This document shows positions 10,897-21,644 of a stretch of 64,000 nucleotides of DNA, piece after piece. The DNA comes from Arachis hypogaea. Taxonomy: Eukaryota > Streptophyta > Magnoliopsida > Fabales > Fabaceae. Where the stretch lies: positions 38,936,425 to 39,000,424 of the forward strand of contig NC_092048.1 of the NCBI RefSeq assembly GCF_003086295.3. Reading direction: 5' to 3'. The notes under the pieces were generated by a model. The model searched no databases, was not told the origin of the DNA, and saw nothing but the letters and a program-made list of their open reading frames with translations. The number at the start of each line of letters is the position of its first letter. Position 1 is the stretch's first letter. A program made the position numbers and the translations under genes.

Positions 10897-11766
10897 ATGG
10901 ACCTAAGCGGAAATGAACAGTCCCGGAGGACTCTGGGGTCATATTCTAACCCCTCTACTGCTTCATATGGGAGTAGTATCTGCATACCCTCCATTGGAGT
11001 CAGTAGCTTTGAGTTGAATCCTCAGCTCATTATCATGGTGCAGCAAAGCTGCCAGTATTCCGGTCTTCCACAAGAAGAACCTACAGAGTTTCTAGCACAA
11101 TTTTTACAAATTGCTGACATAGTACATGATAAGAAAATAGATCATGATGTCTACAGACTATTACTGTTTCCATTTGCTGTAAAAGATCAAGCTAAGAGGT
11201 GGTTGAATAACCAACCTAAGGCCAACATAAGGACATGGAAACAGCTGACAGAAAAATTTCTGAATCAATATTTCCCTCCAAAAAGGATGACACAGCTAAG
11301 GCTGGACATCCAAGGCTTTAAACAAGGAGATAATGAATCTCTTTATGATGCCTGGGAGAGATACAGAGAGATGCTACGAAAATGTCCCTCTGAAATGTTT
11401 TCAGAATGGGTTCAGTTAGACATCTTCTATTATGGGCTTGCAGAAGGAGCTCAGATGTCTCTAGATTACTCAGCTGGTGGATCTATCCACATGAGAAAGA
11501 CAATTGAAGAGGCTCAAGAGCTCATTGATACAGTTGCCAGGAATCAGCATCTGTACTTAACCAGCAACCCTTCCATGAATGAAGAGGTTAAAACAGTAAC
11601 TGCTGAACTCAGCCCTGTAAAACAAGCTGCTGAATTCAATCAGCAATTGGACTTTCTGACAAAGCAGTTAGCCGAATTCAAAGAAAGGTTACAAGAGACA
11701 AGGATGGCTAATATCCATATGGACGAACAGTTTAAGCAAACAAAGCAGCAGCTGCAAGGCACATAG
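10897..11766 (+). CDS. R2 Gag (truncated by frameshift)
   Basis: An ATG at 10897 follows the leader and opens 289 codons. The product is a plant Ty3/gypsy Gag, forming the virus-like particle. The Retrotrans_gag core lies at about residues 55-165, with FAVKDQAKRWL, YFPPKRMTQL and NESLYDAWERYREMLRKCPSEM. A Gln/Glu-rich, probably coiled-coil segment follows (about 225-289). The frame ends at a TAG at 11764-11766, but similarity continues in another frame from 11763 (AEECQAVQLRSGKTL), so one base has been lost near 11760. In an intact copy this would continue as a Gag-Pol polyprotein. It aligns with R1 Gag. Confidence 0.9.
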   Translation: MDLSGNEQSRRTLGSYSNPSTASYGSSICIPSIGVSSFELNPQLIIMVQQSCQYSGLPQEEPTEFLAQFLQIADIVHDKKIDHDVYRLLLFPFAVKDQAKRWLNNQPKANIRTWKQLTEKFLNQYFPPKRMTQLRLDIQGFKQGDNESLYDAWERYREMLRKCPSEMFSEWVQLDIFYYGLAEGAQMSLDYSAGGSIHMRKTIEEAQELIDTVARNQHLYLTSNPSMNEEVKTVTAELSPVKQAAEFNQQLDFLTKQLAEFKERLQETRMANIHMDEQFKQTKQQLQGT

Positions 11767-12775
11767 CAGAAGAATGCCAAGCAGTTCAACTAAGAAGTGG
11801 GAAAACATTAAATACCCCACCTCAAGGCAGCAAAAAGCTAAGAAATGAGCAAACCACCCAAAATTCACCTGAGGACAGTAAGAGCCCAGGGAAAAATAAT
11901 TCTGGTGCTAAAACGCCAGAAAATTGGTGGAAGGCTGGCGCTGAACGCCCAGACCATGGCCAAAACTGGCGTTCAACGCCAGAAATACAGCAGGACTGGC
12001 GTTCAATGCCATAAATGGGCAAGGTTCTGGCGTTGAACGCCCAAAATGGGCAGGATCTGGCGCTGAACGCCCAAAATGGGCACAATTCTGGCGTTCAAAT
12101 GCCAGGAACAGACAAGGAGTTGGCTTCTCACGTCATTCCAGCTTCTAACTCTGGCACTCAATTGTCAGTGAGGGATCAGACACACACAAGTGCTGATAAC
12201 AACCCCTCTAAAAAGGCTTCTTCAACCACTTCTGTAGGCAATAAACCTGCAGCAACTAAGGTTGAAGAATATAAAGCCAAGATACCTTATCCTCAAAAAC
12301 TCCAGAGAGAGGAGCAGGATAAGCAATTTGCTCGCTTTGCAGATTATCTCAGGACTCTTGAAATAAAGATTCCATTTGCAGAAGCACTTGAGCAAATACC
12401 TTCTTATGCCAAGTTCATGAAAGAGATCTTGAGTCATAAAAAGGATTGGAGAGAAACAGAAAGAGTTCTCCTCACTGAAGAATGCAGTGCAGTCATTCTA
12501 GAGAGCTTTCCTAAAAAGCTTAAAGACCCTGGGAGTTTTCTGATACCATGCATATTAGAAGGTAATTGCACCAAGATAGCTTTATGCGATCTTGGGGCAA
12601 GCATCAACCTAATACCTGCATCCACTATCAGAAAGCTTGGCTTAACTGAAGAAGTTAAACCAACCCGGATATGTCTCCAACTTGCTGATGGTTCCACTAA
12701 ATACCCATCAGGCGTGATTGAAGACATGATTGTCAGAGTTGGGCCATTCGCCTCTTTGTTGTGCTGGAAATAGAG
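11763..12775 (+). pseudogene. R2 Gag-protease linker and aspartic protease, broken
   Basis: This frame (starts at multiples of 3) continues the polyprotein after the shift at about 11760. The first part encodes a palindrome-derived repeat (ALNAQNG-type units). It is interrupted by TAA at 12012-12014, which sits within one repeat unit whose CCAGAAA is changed to CATAAA. The second part encodes a retropepsin-like protease. The catalytic motif CDLGASINLIP is near 12589 (D-L-G-A in place of the usual D-T/S-G-A, as known for Athila-type elements), and LQLADGS follows. The frame is lost again near 12750, and the polymerase continues in the third frame. Protease here would cut Gag-Pol in the particle, but this copy cannot be made intact. 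Confidence 0.85.
11902..12105. repeat. Translated palindrome array, seven units, ~31-bp period
   Basis: Units of the CTGGCGTTnAACGCCAG class start at 11902, 11935, 11966, 11996, 12027, 12057 and 12088 (spacings 33, 31, 30, 31, 30, 31). They lie inside the coding frame between Gag and protease and encode repeats such as ALNAQNG. The palindromes are better preserved than the spacers between them. Confidence 0.9.
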
Positions 12776-15700
12776 GAGCACAAGAGTGCTACTCTCATTC
12801 TAGGAAGACCCTTCCTAGCAACTGGACGATCCCTCATTGACGTCCAACAGGGGGAAACAACCCTGAGAGTCAATGATGATGAGTTCAAGTTGAACGCTGT
12901 CAAAGCCATGCAGCATCCAGACACATCAACAGACTGCATGAAAGTTGATCTTATTGACTCTTTGGTAGAAGAGATCAACATGGCTGAGAGTCTCGAATCA
13001 GAGTTGGAAGACATCTTTAAAGATGTTCAGCCTGATTTGGAGGATTCAGGGGACATGAAAGAGCCTCTGAACTTTCTTCTGAAAGAGGAAAAATCTCCTA
13101 AACCCGAGCTCAAGCCACTACCACCATCCTTGGAATATGCATTTCTGGGAGAAGGTGACACTTTTCCAGTGATCATAAGCTCTGCTTTAAATTCACAGGA
13201 AGAGGAAGCACTTATTCAAGTGCTAAGGACACACAAAACAGCTCTTGGGTGGTCCATAGGTGACCTTAAGGGCATAAGCCCAGCTAGATGCATGCACAAA
13301 ATCCTATTGGAGGATAATGCCAAACCAGTGGTTCAACCACAGAGGCGGCTAAATCCAGCCATGAAGGAAGTGGTGCAGAAAGAGGTCACCAAGTTACTAG
13401 AGGCTGGGATTATTTATCCTATTTCTGATAGCCCCTGGGTGAGCCCTGTTCAAGTCGTCCCAAAAAAGGGAGGCATGACAGTGATTCATAATGAAAAAAT
13501 GAACTGCTTCCTACAAGAACAGTTACGGGGTGGCGCGTGTATTGACTACAGAAGGCTCAATATAGCCACCAGAAAGGATCATTTTCCTTTACCATTCATA
13601 GACCAGATGCTAGAAAGACTAGCAGGTCATGATTATTACTGCTTTTTGGATGGCTACTCAGGCTATAACCAGATTGCAGTAGATCCCCAGGATCAAGAGA
13701 AAACAGCATTCACATGTCCATCCGGAGTGTTTGCTTATAGAAGGATGCCATTTGGGCTATGTAATGCGCCTGCAACCTTCCAGAGATGCATGCTCTCTAT
13801 TTTCTCTGACATGGTGGAAAAATTTCTGGAAGTCTTCATGGATGACTTCTCAGTATATGGAGACTCATTCAGCTCCTGTCTTGATCACCTGAAACTTGTT
13901 CTAAAAAGATGCCAAGAAACCAACCTAGTTTTAAACTGGGAAAAGTGTCACTTTATGGTGACTGAAGGAATTGTTCTTGGGCACAAAATCTCAAACAAGG
14001 GAATAGAGGTGGATCAAGCAAAAATAGAGGTAATTGAAAAATTACCACCACCTGCCAATGTTAAGGCAATCAGAAGCTTTCTGGGGCATGCAGGATTCTA
14101 TAGGAGGTTTATAAAGGATTTTTCAAAAATCGCAAAACCTCTAAGTAATCTGCTAGCTGCTGACACGCCATTTGTGTTTGACACAAAGTGCCTGCAGGCG
14201 TTTGAAACGCTGAAAGCTAAGCTAGTCACAGCACCAGTCATTTCTGCACCAGACTGGACATTACCATTTGAGCTAATGTGTGATGCCAGTGATCATGCCA
14301 TTGGTGCAGTATTGGGACAGAGGCATGACAAGCTTCTGCATGTCATCTATTATGCCAGTCGCGTTCTAAATGATGCCCAGAAAAATTACACAACCACAGA
14401 AAAAGAACTACTTGCAGTGGTTTACGCCATTGACAAGTTCAGATCATACTTAGTAGGATCAAAAGTGATTGTGTATACTGACCATGCTGCTCTTAAATAT
14501 CTACTCACAAAGCAGGATTCAAAACCCAGGCTCATCAGATGGGTATTGCTTCTGCAAGAGTTTGATATAGAAATAAGAGACAGAAAAGGGACAGAGAACC
14601 AAGTGGCTGATCATCTATCCCGGATAGAGCCAGTGGAAGGGACGTCCCTCCCTTCTCTTGAGATCTCTGAGACGTTTCCTGATGAGCATTTATTCGCCAT
14701 TCAGGAAGCACCATGGTTTGCCGATATTGCAAACTATAAAGCTGCAAGGTTCATACCCAAGGAGTACAACAGGATACAAAAGAAGAAATTAATTACTGAT
14801 GCAAAGTACTACTTGTGGGATGAACCTTATCTCTTTAAGAGATGTGCAGACGGAATTATCTGTAGGTGTGTGCCTAGAGAAGAAGCACAGAGGATCCTGT
14901 GGCATTGCCACGGATCTCAATATGGAGGCCATTTCGGAGGTGAGCGAACAGCCACCAAGGTCCTCCAATGTGGCTTCTATTGGCCCACACTCTATAAAGA
15001 TTCCCGAGAGTTTGTACGCAATTGTGACAGTTGCCAAAGAGCTGGTAATTTGCCTCATGGTTACGCCATGCCTCAACAAGGAATCTTGGAAATTGAGTTG
15101 TTTGACGTATGGGGAATTGACTTCATGGGACCTTTCCCACCATCATACTCAAACACTTATATTCTGGTGGCAGTTGACTATGTATCAAAATGGGTTGAGG
15201 CTATTGCCACACCCACCAATGATACTAAAACAGTGCTGAAGTTCCTCCAGAAACATATCTTTAGCAGGTTTGGTGTCCCTAGAGTACTAATCAGTGATGG
15301 GGGCACTCACTTCTGCAATAAACAGCTTTACTCTGCCATGGTTCGGTATGGAATTCACCACAAGGTGGCCACTCCATATCATCCACAAACCAATGGGCAA
15401 GCTGAAGTCCCTAACAGAGAATTAAAGAGAATCCTGGAACAGACAGTAAATACCCGTAGAAAGGATTGGGCACGGAGCCTGGATGATGCTCTATGGGCTT
15501 ACAGGACAGCATTCAAGACCCCCATAGGGACATCTCCATACCAACTCGTGTATGGTAAGGCATGTCACCTGCCCGTGGAACTGGAACATAAGGCCTACTG
15601 GGCAACCAGATTCCTAAACTTTGATGCCAAATTAGCAGGAGAAAAATGATTGCTCCAGCTAAATGAGCTAGAGGAATTCAGATTCACAGCTTTCGAAAAT

Positions 15701-15991
15701 GCCAAGCTTTATAAAGAAAAATAAAAAAAATGGCATGACAGAAAGCTGTCATCTAGAATCTTTGAACCAGGACAGAAGATCCTGTTGTTTAATTCTAGAC
15801 TCAGGCTATTCCCCGGGAAACTGAAATCCCGGTGGAGGGGACCATACGTGATTACAAGTGTGTCACCATATGGTTATGTGGAGCTTCAAGACATTGATTC
15901 TGATAAGAAGTTCATTGTCAATGGACAGAGAATCAAGCATTATCTTGAAGGCAACATCGAGCAAGAATGCTCAAGGCTGAAGCTAGATTAA
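12761..15991 (+). pseudogene. R2 reverse transcriptase-RNase H-integrase
   Basis: A 962-codon open stretch (12761-15649) continues in the same frame to 15991 through two stops: TGA at 15647 (probably from CGA) and a TAA near 15722. Domains in order: end of protease, reverse transcriptase ([29 protein letters not shown] at about residue 358), RNase H ([38 protein letters not shown]), integrase zinc finger (H/H near residue 715, CDSCQ), integrase core (GIDFMGP, SDGGTHF, NGQAEV as the D, D, E positions) and C-terminal domain (SRWRGPYVI). At 13490-13545 two small deletions (1 and 2 bases) shift about 18 residues out of frame just before CIDYRRLN, so the polymerase is probably damaged. Confidence 0.93.
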
Positions 15992-16012
15992 AAGCTCAGC
16001 AAGGTCCAGCTA

Positions 16013-16060
16013 AAGACAATAAAGAAGCGCTTGCTGGGAGGCAACCCAGCCATGGGGCAA
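16013..16060 (+). other. Conserved post-pol motif of R2
   Basis: AGCGCTTGCTGGGAGGCAACC (16025-16045) directly follows the integrase gene. R3 has AGTGCTAGGTGGGAGACAACC in the same place (minus strand, about 23703-23735), so the motif marks the pol/ORF3 boundary in both. Function unknown. Confidence 0.6.
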
Positions 16061-16217
16061 CAATCCTCTAAGCATTTTGCCCTATTTCTATTCTTATTTT
16101 TATTTGTTTATATAGAGTTCATTGATAACAAGGTAAATAATCATTTACAGAAGACCTCGGCACACAAAACAGAGAAAAAGATCTCACTGGCAAGAAACCG
16201 CCAGTAAAAGAGCATTT

Positions 16218-16418
16218 TGGGCGTTCAACGCCCAAAATGGGCATCCACTGGGCGCTGAACGCCAGTGATGGTAGCAGCTGGGCGTTCAACGCCAGAAAGG
16301 GGCACCCACTGGGCGTTGAACGCCAGTAATGGCAGCAGCTGGGCGTTGAACGCCCAGGAGAGCAGCAATTGGGCGCTGAACACCCAAAACAGGCAGTGTT
16401 TGGGCGTTCAAACGCCAG
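16218..16418. repeat. Palindrome array between pol and ORF3 of R2, seven units
   Basis: Units such as TGGGCGTTCAACGCCCA and TGGGCGTTGAACGCCAG start at 16218, 16249, 16279, 16310, 16340, 16370 and 16401 (spacings 30-31). The open frame across it (16265-16507) is a by-product of the periodicity near 30 bp. Confidence 0.9.
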
Positions 16419-16945
16419 GAAGGCAGGGAGGAGCCAAATTCATTTTTTCCACACGTATTTCCATTTTAATTTCAAAATTTATGCTTCAATGCATGATTTT
16501 TACATGAACATGTCAAGAACCCTGATTTCTAAAATCCTTAATTTCTAAAAATCCATCTTTCCAAATTCAATCCAACTCTTTTCAAATCTTTTCTGAAAAC
16601 AAATCTATCTTTTTCACTCAAAAATCTTTTCAACTAATGCATATCTTTTTCAATTCTCCATATTATCTTTTTCAAAATTCAGATTTATCTTTTTCAAAAA
16701 TCTATCATATCTTTTCAAAATTAAACTATATCTTCTATCTTATCTTTTTCAACTCAATCTTTTTATCTTATCTTTTCCAATTTTTCGAAAACCCACCACC
16801 CATCCCTTTAAATTTGGGTTCGGCCTCCCCCCTCCTCCATCAACAATTGCACCTAGCTCTCCTTCTATCCATCTCCTTTCTTTTCTTTTGCTTGAGGACA
16901 AGCAAACCTCTAAGTTTGGTGTGTTTATCCGAGATCACTAAGATC
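16419..16945 (+). other. R2 leader before ORF3
   Basis: A pyrimidine-rich stretch (16530-16800) made of TATCTTTTTCAAAAT variants, then a hairpin TTGCTTG-AGGA-CAAGCAA (16888-16905) and AAGTTTGGTGTG (16912-16923), then the ORF3 start. No coding evidence. Confidence 0.65.
16888..16905 (+). other. Hairpin with AGGA loop upstream of R2 ORF3
   Basis: TTGCTTGAGGACAAGCAA: perfect 7-bp stem and 4-base loop, 40 bases before the ORF3 ATG. An identical 18-mer occurs at 19131-19148 before the 3' LTR. Confidence 0.85.
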
Positions 16946-18070
16946 ATGGCTCCTAAAGGAAAACAACCCACTCCAAGAGGCAAGAAAGAGAGCGTTCCAA
17001 AACCACTTTGGAATCAAGGGAAGTTCTTATCTAAAGAACATTCAGACCATTATCTTAAAGTAATGGGTCTGAGATCAGTGATCCCGGAAGTTAGATTCTA
17101 TCTAAAAGAAGATGAATATCCGGAGATCCAGGAGCAAATTCGAATCAGGAACTGGGAAGTCCTAGCTAATCCTGAAATGAAAGTGGGAAGGAACATGGTC
17201 CAGGAGTTCTATGCTAATATGTGGCAAACTGACAAGCAAAAACTATCTGGAACTGCATTCTATGAATTTCGGACCATGGTCAGAGGAAAGATTGTTCATA
17301 CCACCCCTGACAAGATCAGGGAGATCTTAAAGCTACCTCAGCAAAAGGATGATCCAGACTCCTTCAACAGGAGGATGATGAGAGCAGACATTGACCTGGA
17401 TAAGATTCTAGAGGACATATGTATCCCTGGAGCCAGGTGGACCACCAACACAAAGGGTGTCCCAAATCAACTCAAGAGAGAGGATCTCAAACTAGTCGCC
17501 AGAAGATGGCTGGACTTCGTTGGGCGTTCTCTGTTGCCCACTAGCAACCGTTCTGAAGTCACAGTTAAAAGAGCAGTGATGATCCATTGCATCATGATGG
17601 GAAAGGAAGTGGAGGTTCATCAGCTGATTTCAACTGAACTCTACAAAATTGCTAACAAAAATTCTAAAGAGGCCAGGTTGGCTTATCCAAGCGTGATTTC
17701 TCTGCTCTGCAAGGACGCTGGAGTAAGGATGGGAATAACTGAATATATCCTAATTGAAAAGCCAATCACCAAAGCATCAATGGAAAAATAACAAGCACAG
17801 GAGGATCCCATCAAGAAGAGAGCACAGGAATTCCTCCCAGAGATCCCTCAATCTGAATACTGGGAGTATCTTGAGACGTCCGTTACCAAGATAAGGGAAG
17901 CTATGGAGCAAATAATAAAAGAACAGAAGGAACACAGTCAAATGCTGACCTATATGTTTAAAGAACAAGAGGAGCAGGGGTGTGACTTAAGGGAACTGAA
18001 GCGCCAAAAGTCTTCTCTTGTAGGACCAAGCACCCCAAGGATCAGAGGAACCCCCGTTCCCCCAGAATAA
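16946..18070 (+). pseudogene. R2 ORF3 (env-like / plant retroelement third ORF), one stop
   Basis: An ATG at 16946 opens a frame of 374 codons plus the stop at 18068-18070. It is interrupted once by TAA at 17789-17791. The basic N-terminus (MAPKGKQPTPRGKKE) is followed by a globular domain of about residues 20-260 containing NMVQEFYANMW and VRGKIVHTTPDKIREIL, then a charged helical tail. I believe this is the family annotated 'putative plant transposon protein'; function unknown. Residue patterns match ORF3 of R3 and the env-like gene of Sirevirus S1. No signal peptide or transmembrane helix is evident, so a fusion or envelope role is not supported by sequence. Confidence 0.85.
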
Positions 18071-19167
18071 AGGTTGTTAATTTCCAATTTCTGTCTTAAC
18101 TCTGTGACAGTGTCCTTATAGAAGTTTACCTTAGGAGTCATATAGTAGTAATTAGTATCTATTTTGATTTTATCTCCAAATTAAGCTATAATTTATTTTT
18201 CTCATCATCAGCAAACATGAATAAAGTAGTAGATCTTTTGAATAAGAGGCAATAAAATTTCGAATTTTAATAAGAGAAATTCTAATTAGTTAAATGTGGT
18301 GGCAATGCTTTCTGTCTTCTGAATGAATGCTTGAACAGTGCATATGTCTTTTGAATTTGTTGTTTAAGACTGTTAAATATGTTGGCTCTTGAAAGAATGA
18401 TGAACATGAGACATGTTATTGATAATCTGAAAAATCATAAAAATGATTCTTGAAGCAAGAAAAAGCAGCAAAGAACAAAGCTTGCAAAACAAAAAAAAAA
18501 AGAGAGAGAGAGAGAAAAAGCAAGCAGAAAAAGCCAATAACCCTTAAAATCAAAAGGCAAGGGCAAATAAAAAGGATCCCAAGGCTTTGAGCATCAGTGG
18601 ATAGGAGGGCCTAAAGGAATAAAATCCTAGTCTAAGCGGCTAAACCAAGTTGTCCCTAACCATGTGCTTGTGGCGTGAAAGTGTCAAGTGAAAACTTGAG
18701 ACTGAGCGGTTAAAGCCAAGGTCCAAAGCAAAAAGAAGAGTGTGCTTAAGAACTCTGGACACCTCTAATTGGGGACTTTAGCAAAGCTGAGTCACAATCT
18801 GAAAAGGTTCACCCAGTTATGTGTCTGTGGCATTTATGTATCCGGTAGTAATACTGAAAAACAAAGTGCTTAGGGCCACGGCCAAGACTCATAAAAAAGC
18901 TGTGTTCAAGAATCATCACACTGAACTAAGAGAATCAACAACACTATCTGAATTCTGAGTTCCTATAGATGCCAATCACTCTGAGCTTCAATGGATAAAG
19001 TGAGATGCCAAAACTGTTCAGAAGCAAAAAGCTACTAGTCCCGCTCATCTGATTAGAATCTGAGCTTCAATCAAAAACTCTGAGATATTATTGCTTCTCA
19101 ACCTATTAGTCTTCTATTTTATTTTTCTAGTTGCTTGAGGACAAGCAACGGTTCAAGTTTGGTGTTG
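18071..19167 (+). other. 3' untranslated region of R2
   Basis: 1.1 kb without coding evidence. It contains a purine run with (GA)n around 18497-18518. It ends with the hairpin at 19131-19148, the tract CAAGTTTGGTGTTG and the 3' LTR. There is no classical purine-only tract before the LTR, so the G/T-rich word probably serves as the plus-strand primer. Confidence 0.65.
19131..19167 (+). other. Hairpin plus G/T tract just before R2 3' LTR
   Basis: TTGCTTGAGGACAAGCAA (19131-19148) followed by AAGTTTGGTGTT (19155-19166), one base from the LTR start. By position this must contain or overlap the plus-strand priming site. Confidence 0.75.
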
Positions 19168-20708
19168 TGATGAGCGGATATTTTATACGCTTTTTGGGGT
19201 TAATTTCATATAGTTTTGAGTATGTTTTAGTTGGTTTTTAGTCTATTTTCATTAGTTTTTAGGAAAAATTCATATTTCTGGACTTTACTATGAGTTGTGT
19301 GTTTTTCTGTAATTTCAGGTATTTTTCTGACTGAAATTGAAGGAGCTGAGCAAAAATCTGATTCAGGCTGAAAAAGGACTGCTGATGCTGTTGGATTCTG
19401 ACCTCCCTGTACTCAAAATAGATTTTCTGGAGCTACAGAACTCGAAATGGCATGCTTCCAATTGCGTTGGAAAGTAGACATCCAGGGCTTTCCAGCAATA
19501 TATAATAGTCCATACTTTGCACAAGGATAGATGACGTAAACTGGCGTTCAACGCCAGTTCTCTGCCTAATTCTGGCGTCCAGCGCCAGAAAAGGATCAAA
19601 AGCTGGAGTTGAACGCCCAAACTGGCACAAAAACTGGCGTTCAACTCCACAAATGGCCTCTGCACGTGACTCACTTAAATCTCAGCCCCAGCACACACCA
19701 AGTGGGCCCCAGAAGTGGATCTCTGCATCATCCATCATAGTCTACTCATTTTTTGTAAACCCAGGCTACTAAGTTTAGTATTTAAACAACTTTTAGAGAC
19801 TTATTTTGTATCTCATGACATTTTAGATCAAACCCTTGTATTCTCTGACGGCATGAGTCTCTAAACCCCATTGTTGGGGGTGAGGAGCTCTGCTGTGTCT
19901 CAATGAATTAATACAAGTATTTCTGTTTTCCATTCAAACACGCTTGTTCCTATCTAAGATGTTCATTCGCGCTTAACTGTGATGGAGGTGATGATCTGTG
20001 ACACTCATCACTTTCCTCAAATCATGAACGTGTGCCTGACAACCACCTCCGTTCTATGTACGATTGAATGAGTATCTCTTAGATTCTTTAATCAGAATCT
20101 CCGTGGTATAAGCTAGAACTGATGGCGGCATTCATAAGAATCCGGAAAGTCTAAACCTTGTCTGTGGTATTCCGAGTAGGATTCAAGGATTGAATAACTG
20201 TGACGAGCTTCAAACTCCTGAAGGCTGGGCGTTAGTGACAGACGCAAAAGGATAGTAAATCCTATTCCAACCGGATCGAGAACCAACCAGTGATTAGCCG
20301 TGCTGTGACAGAGCGCGTGAGCGTAGTTTTCACTGGAAGGATGGAAGGTAGCCATTGACAACGGTGATCCACCAACACACAGCTTGCCATAGGAGGACGT
20401 GCGTGCGTGAACAAGAAGACAGAGGAAGCAGAGATTCAGAAGACAAAGCATCTCCAAAACTCCAACATATTCTCCATTACTGCATAACAAGTAACCTTTA
20501 ATTTATGCTCTCTTGGTTATTCACAATTTAACTGATAAACATAATTGACTTCCTGACTAAGATTTACAAGATAACCATAGATTGCTTCAAACCAACAATC
20601 TCCGTGGGATTCGACCCTTACTCACGTAAGGTATTACTTGGACGACCCAGTGCACTTGCTGGTTAGTGGTACGAGTTGTGAAAAGTGTGATTCATAATTC
20701 GTGCACCA
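19168..20708 (+). repeat. 3' LTR of R2
   Basis: 1541 bp, same ends as the 5' LTR and more than 99 percent identical by eye. The first palindrome here is CTGGCGTTCAACGCCAG, where the 5' LTR has TTTAAC. Followed by the GTAGC duplication at 20709. Confidence 0.95.
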
Positions 20709-21641
20709 GTAGCCCAAAGCTAGAAAGTTCCTGCTGTGAGGGATAATCTTCTTGCATTCTGCAGTAGGTGGCTTCTCATCAGCATCCTCCCAAGGCACGT
20801 CAGCTCGACGGCCGAGCTGGGTAATCAGATATGGAAAGGGGAGGGTGCCTCTGACGTGGACCCTGGCCATGTAGTACCGGATGAAACATGGCAGGTACAG
20901 GTCCTTACCCTCCATCACACACCAGAGGAGGGTGATCATAGCGACAGGTAGCTCTGTCTTGTGAGTACTCGGCATAACAAAGTTGCTCAGGATCTGGTGC
21001 CAGAGCCGAGCCTCATCATTTAAGTATGTCCGCTTGATTCCCTTAGGCGTGGTGGTGTTCTGACCTATGACCCATGGGACAGTCGGGTCAAGAGCTATCC
21101 TTGCCTTGACCGCATCTCAGTCAAACTTCATGAAGCGCATGTCCTCCTCAGCCTTTTGGTAACCATCAAGCTGATCGAATTTAGGCTGAAGCTTCAGAAT
21201 ATCCTCAATGGCCTCTTCAGTGACCAGTATCTGCTTCCCTCTTAGGTTCACTACATCTAGGGAAGTTTTGAAGTAATTGCAGTAAAACTCTCTTACCCAA
21301 GAAGCATTGACCTCTGTCAGGTTTCTCTCCAGGAAGAACCAGCCTCTTTGTTTGATCTGATCGGAGGTGTATTGCTGGAGTTCTTCCAGAATTTTCAGAG
21401 TCCGCTCCAGGTACAGGTTCCTAGAGGTTGCAAACACCGGATACTTCAACTCGCTGTATCTGTTTGCAAACTTAGTGGGATCAGTGGCAGGGAGTAGCTG
21501 GTCAGCCTTCTCCTGCGGGGTAAAGTATTTCTCCTGCCAGGAGTCATCATGCATGATGTCCAGGATGGACATAGAGGATTCTCTTCATTTCCGTTTGCCA
21601 GTTGTTGCCTTTTCTTTTCCTTTTCTTTATGTGTCAGACAT
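20709..21641 (-). pseudogene. R3 ORF3 (env-like), N-terminal and middle part
   Basis: An ATG at 21641 follows TTTTTCAG by one base, an apparent splice acceptor. After a few codons the frame is disturbed: a lysine-rich start (KEKEKKRQQLANG) is readable in the next frame, then the main frame resumes by 21572. The frame runs to 20709, where R2 is inserted, and continues at 8593. A single TGA lies at 21117-21119. The domain contains NASWVREFYCNYF and LRGKQILVTEEAIEDIL, matching R2 ORF3, and later LGRRADVPWEDA. It is the same family as R2 ORF3; biochemical function unknown. Confidence 0.8.
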
Positions 21642-21644
21642 CCT

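Larger units (their letters stand above)
8594..20708 (+). mobile_element. R2: complete young Athila-like Ty3/gypsy retrotransposon
   Basis: 12.1 kb with two direct LTRs (1542 and 1541 bp), TG...CA ends and a perfect 5-bp target duplication GTAGC (8589-8593 and 20709-20713). Internal order: tRNA-Asp primer site, leader, gag, protease, reverse transcriptase, RNase H, integrase, palindrome array, ORF3, 3' tail, LTR. By eye the LTRs differ by about 13 substitutions and one single-base indel, below 1 percent, so insertion was recent. In spite of that, gag-pol and ORF3 carry frameshifts and stops. It split ORF3 of R3. Confidence 0.95.

Noticed and set aside
11902..12105. CRISPR-like look of regularly spaced repeats (also 16218-16418)
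   Set aside because: Plant retrotransposon context, palindromic units of about 17 bp with degenerate spacers, no cas genes. Not a CRISPR array.
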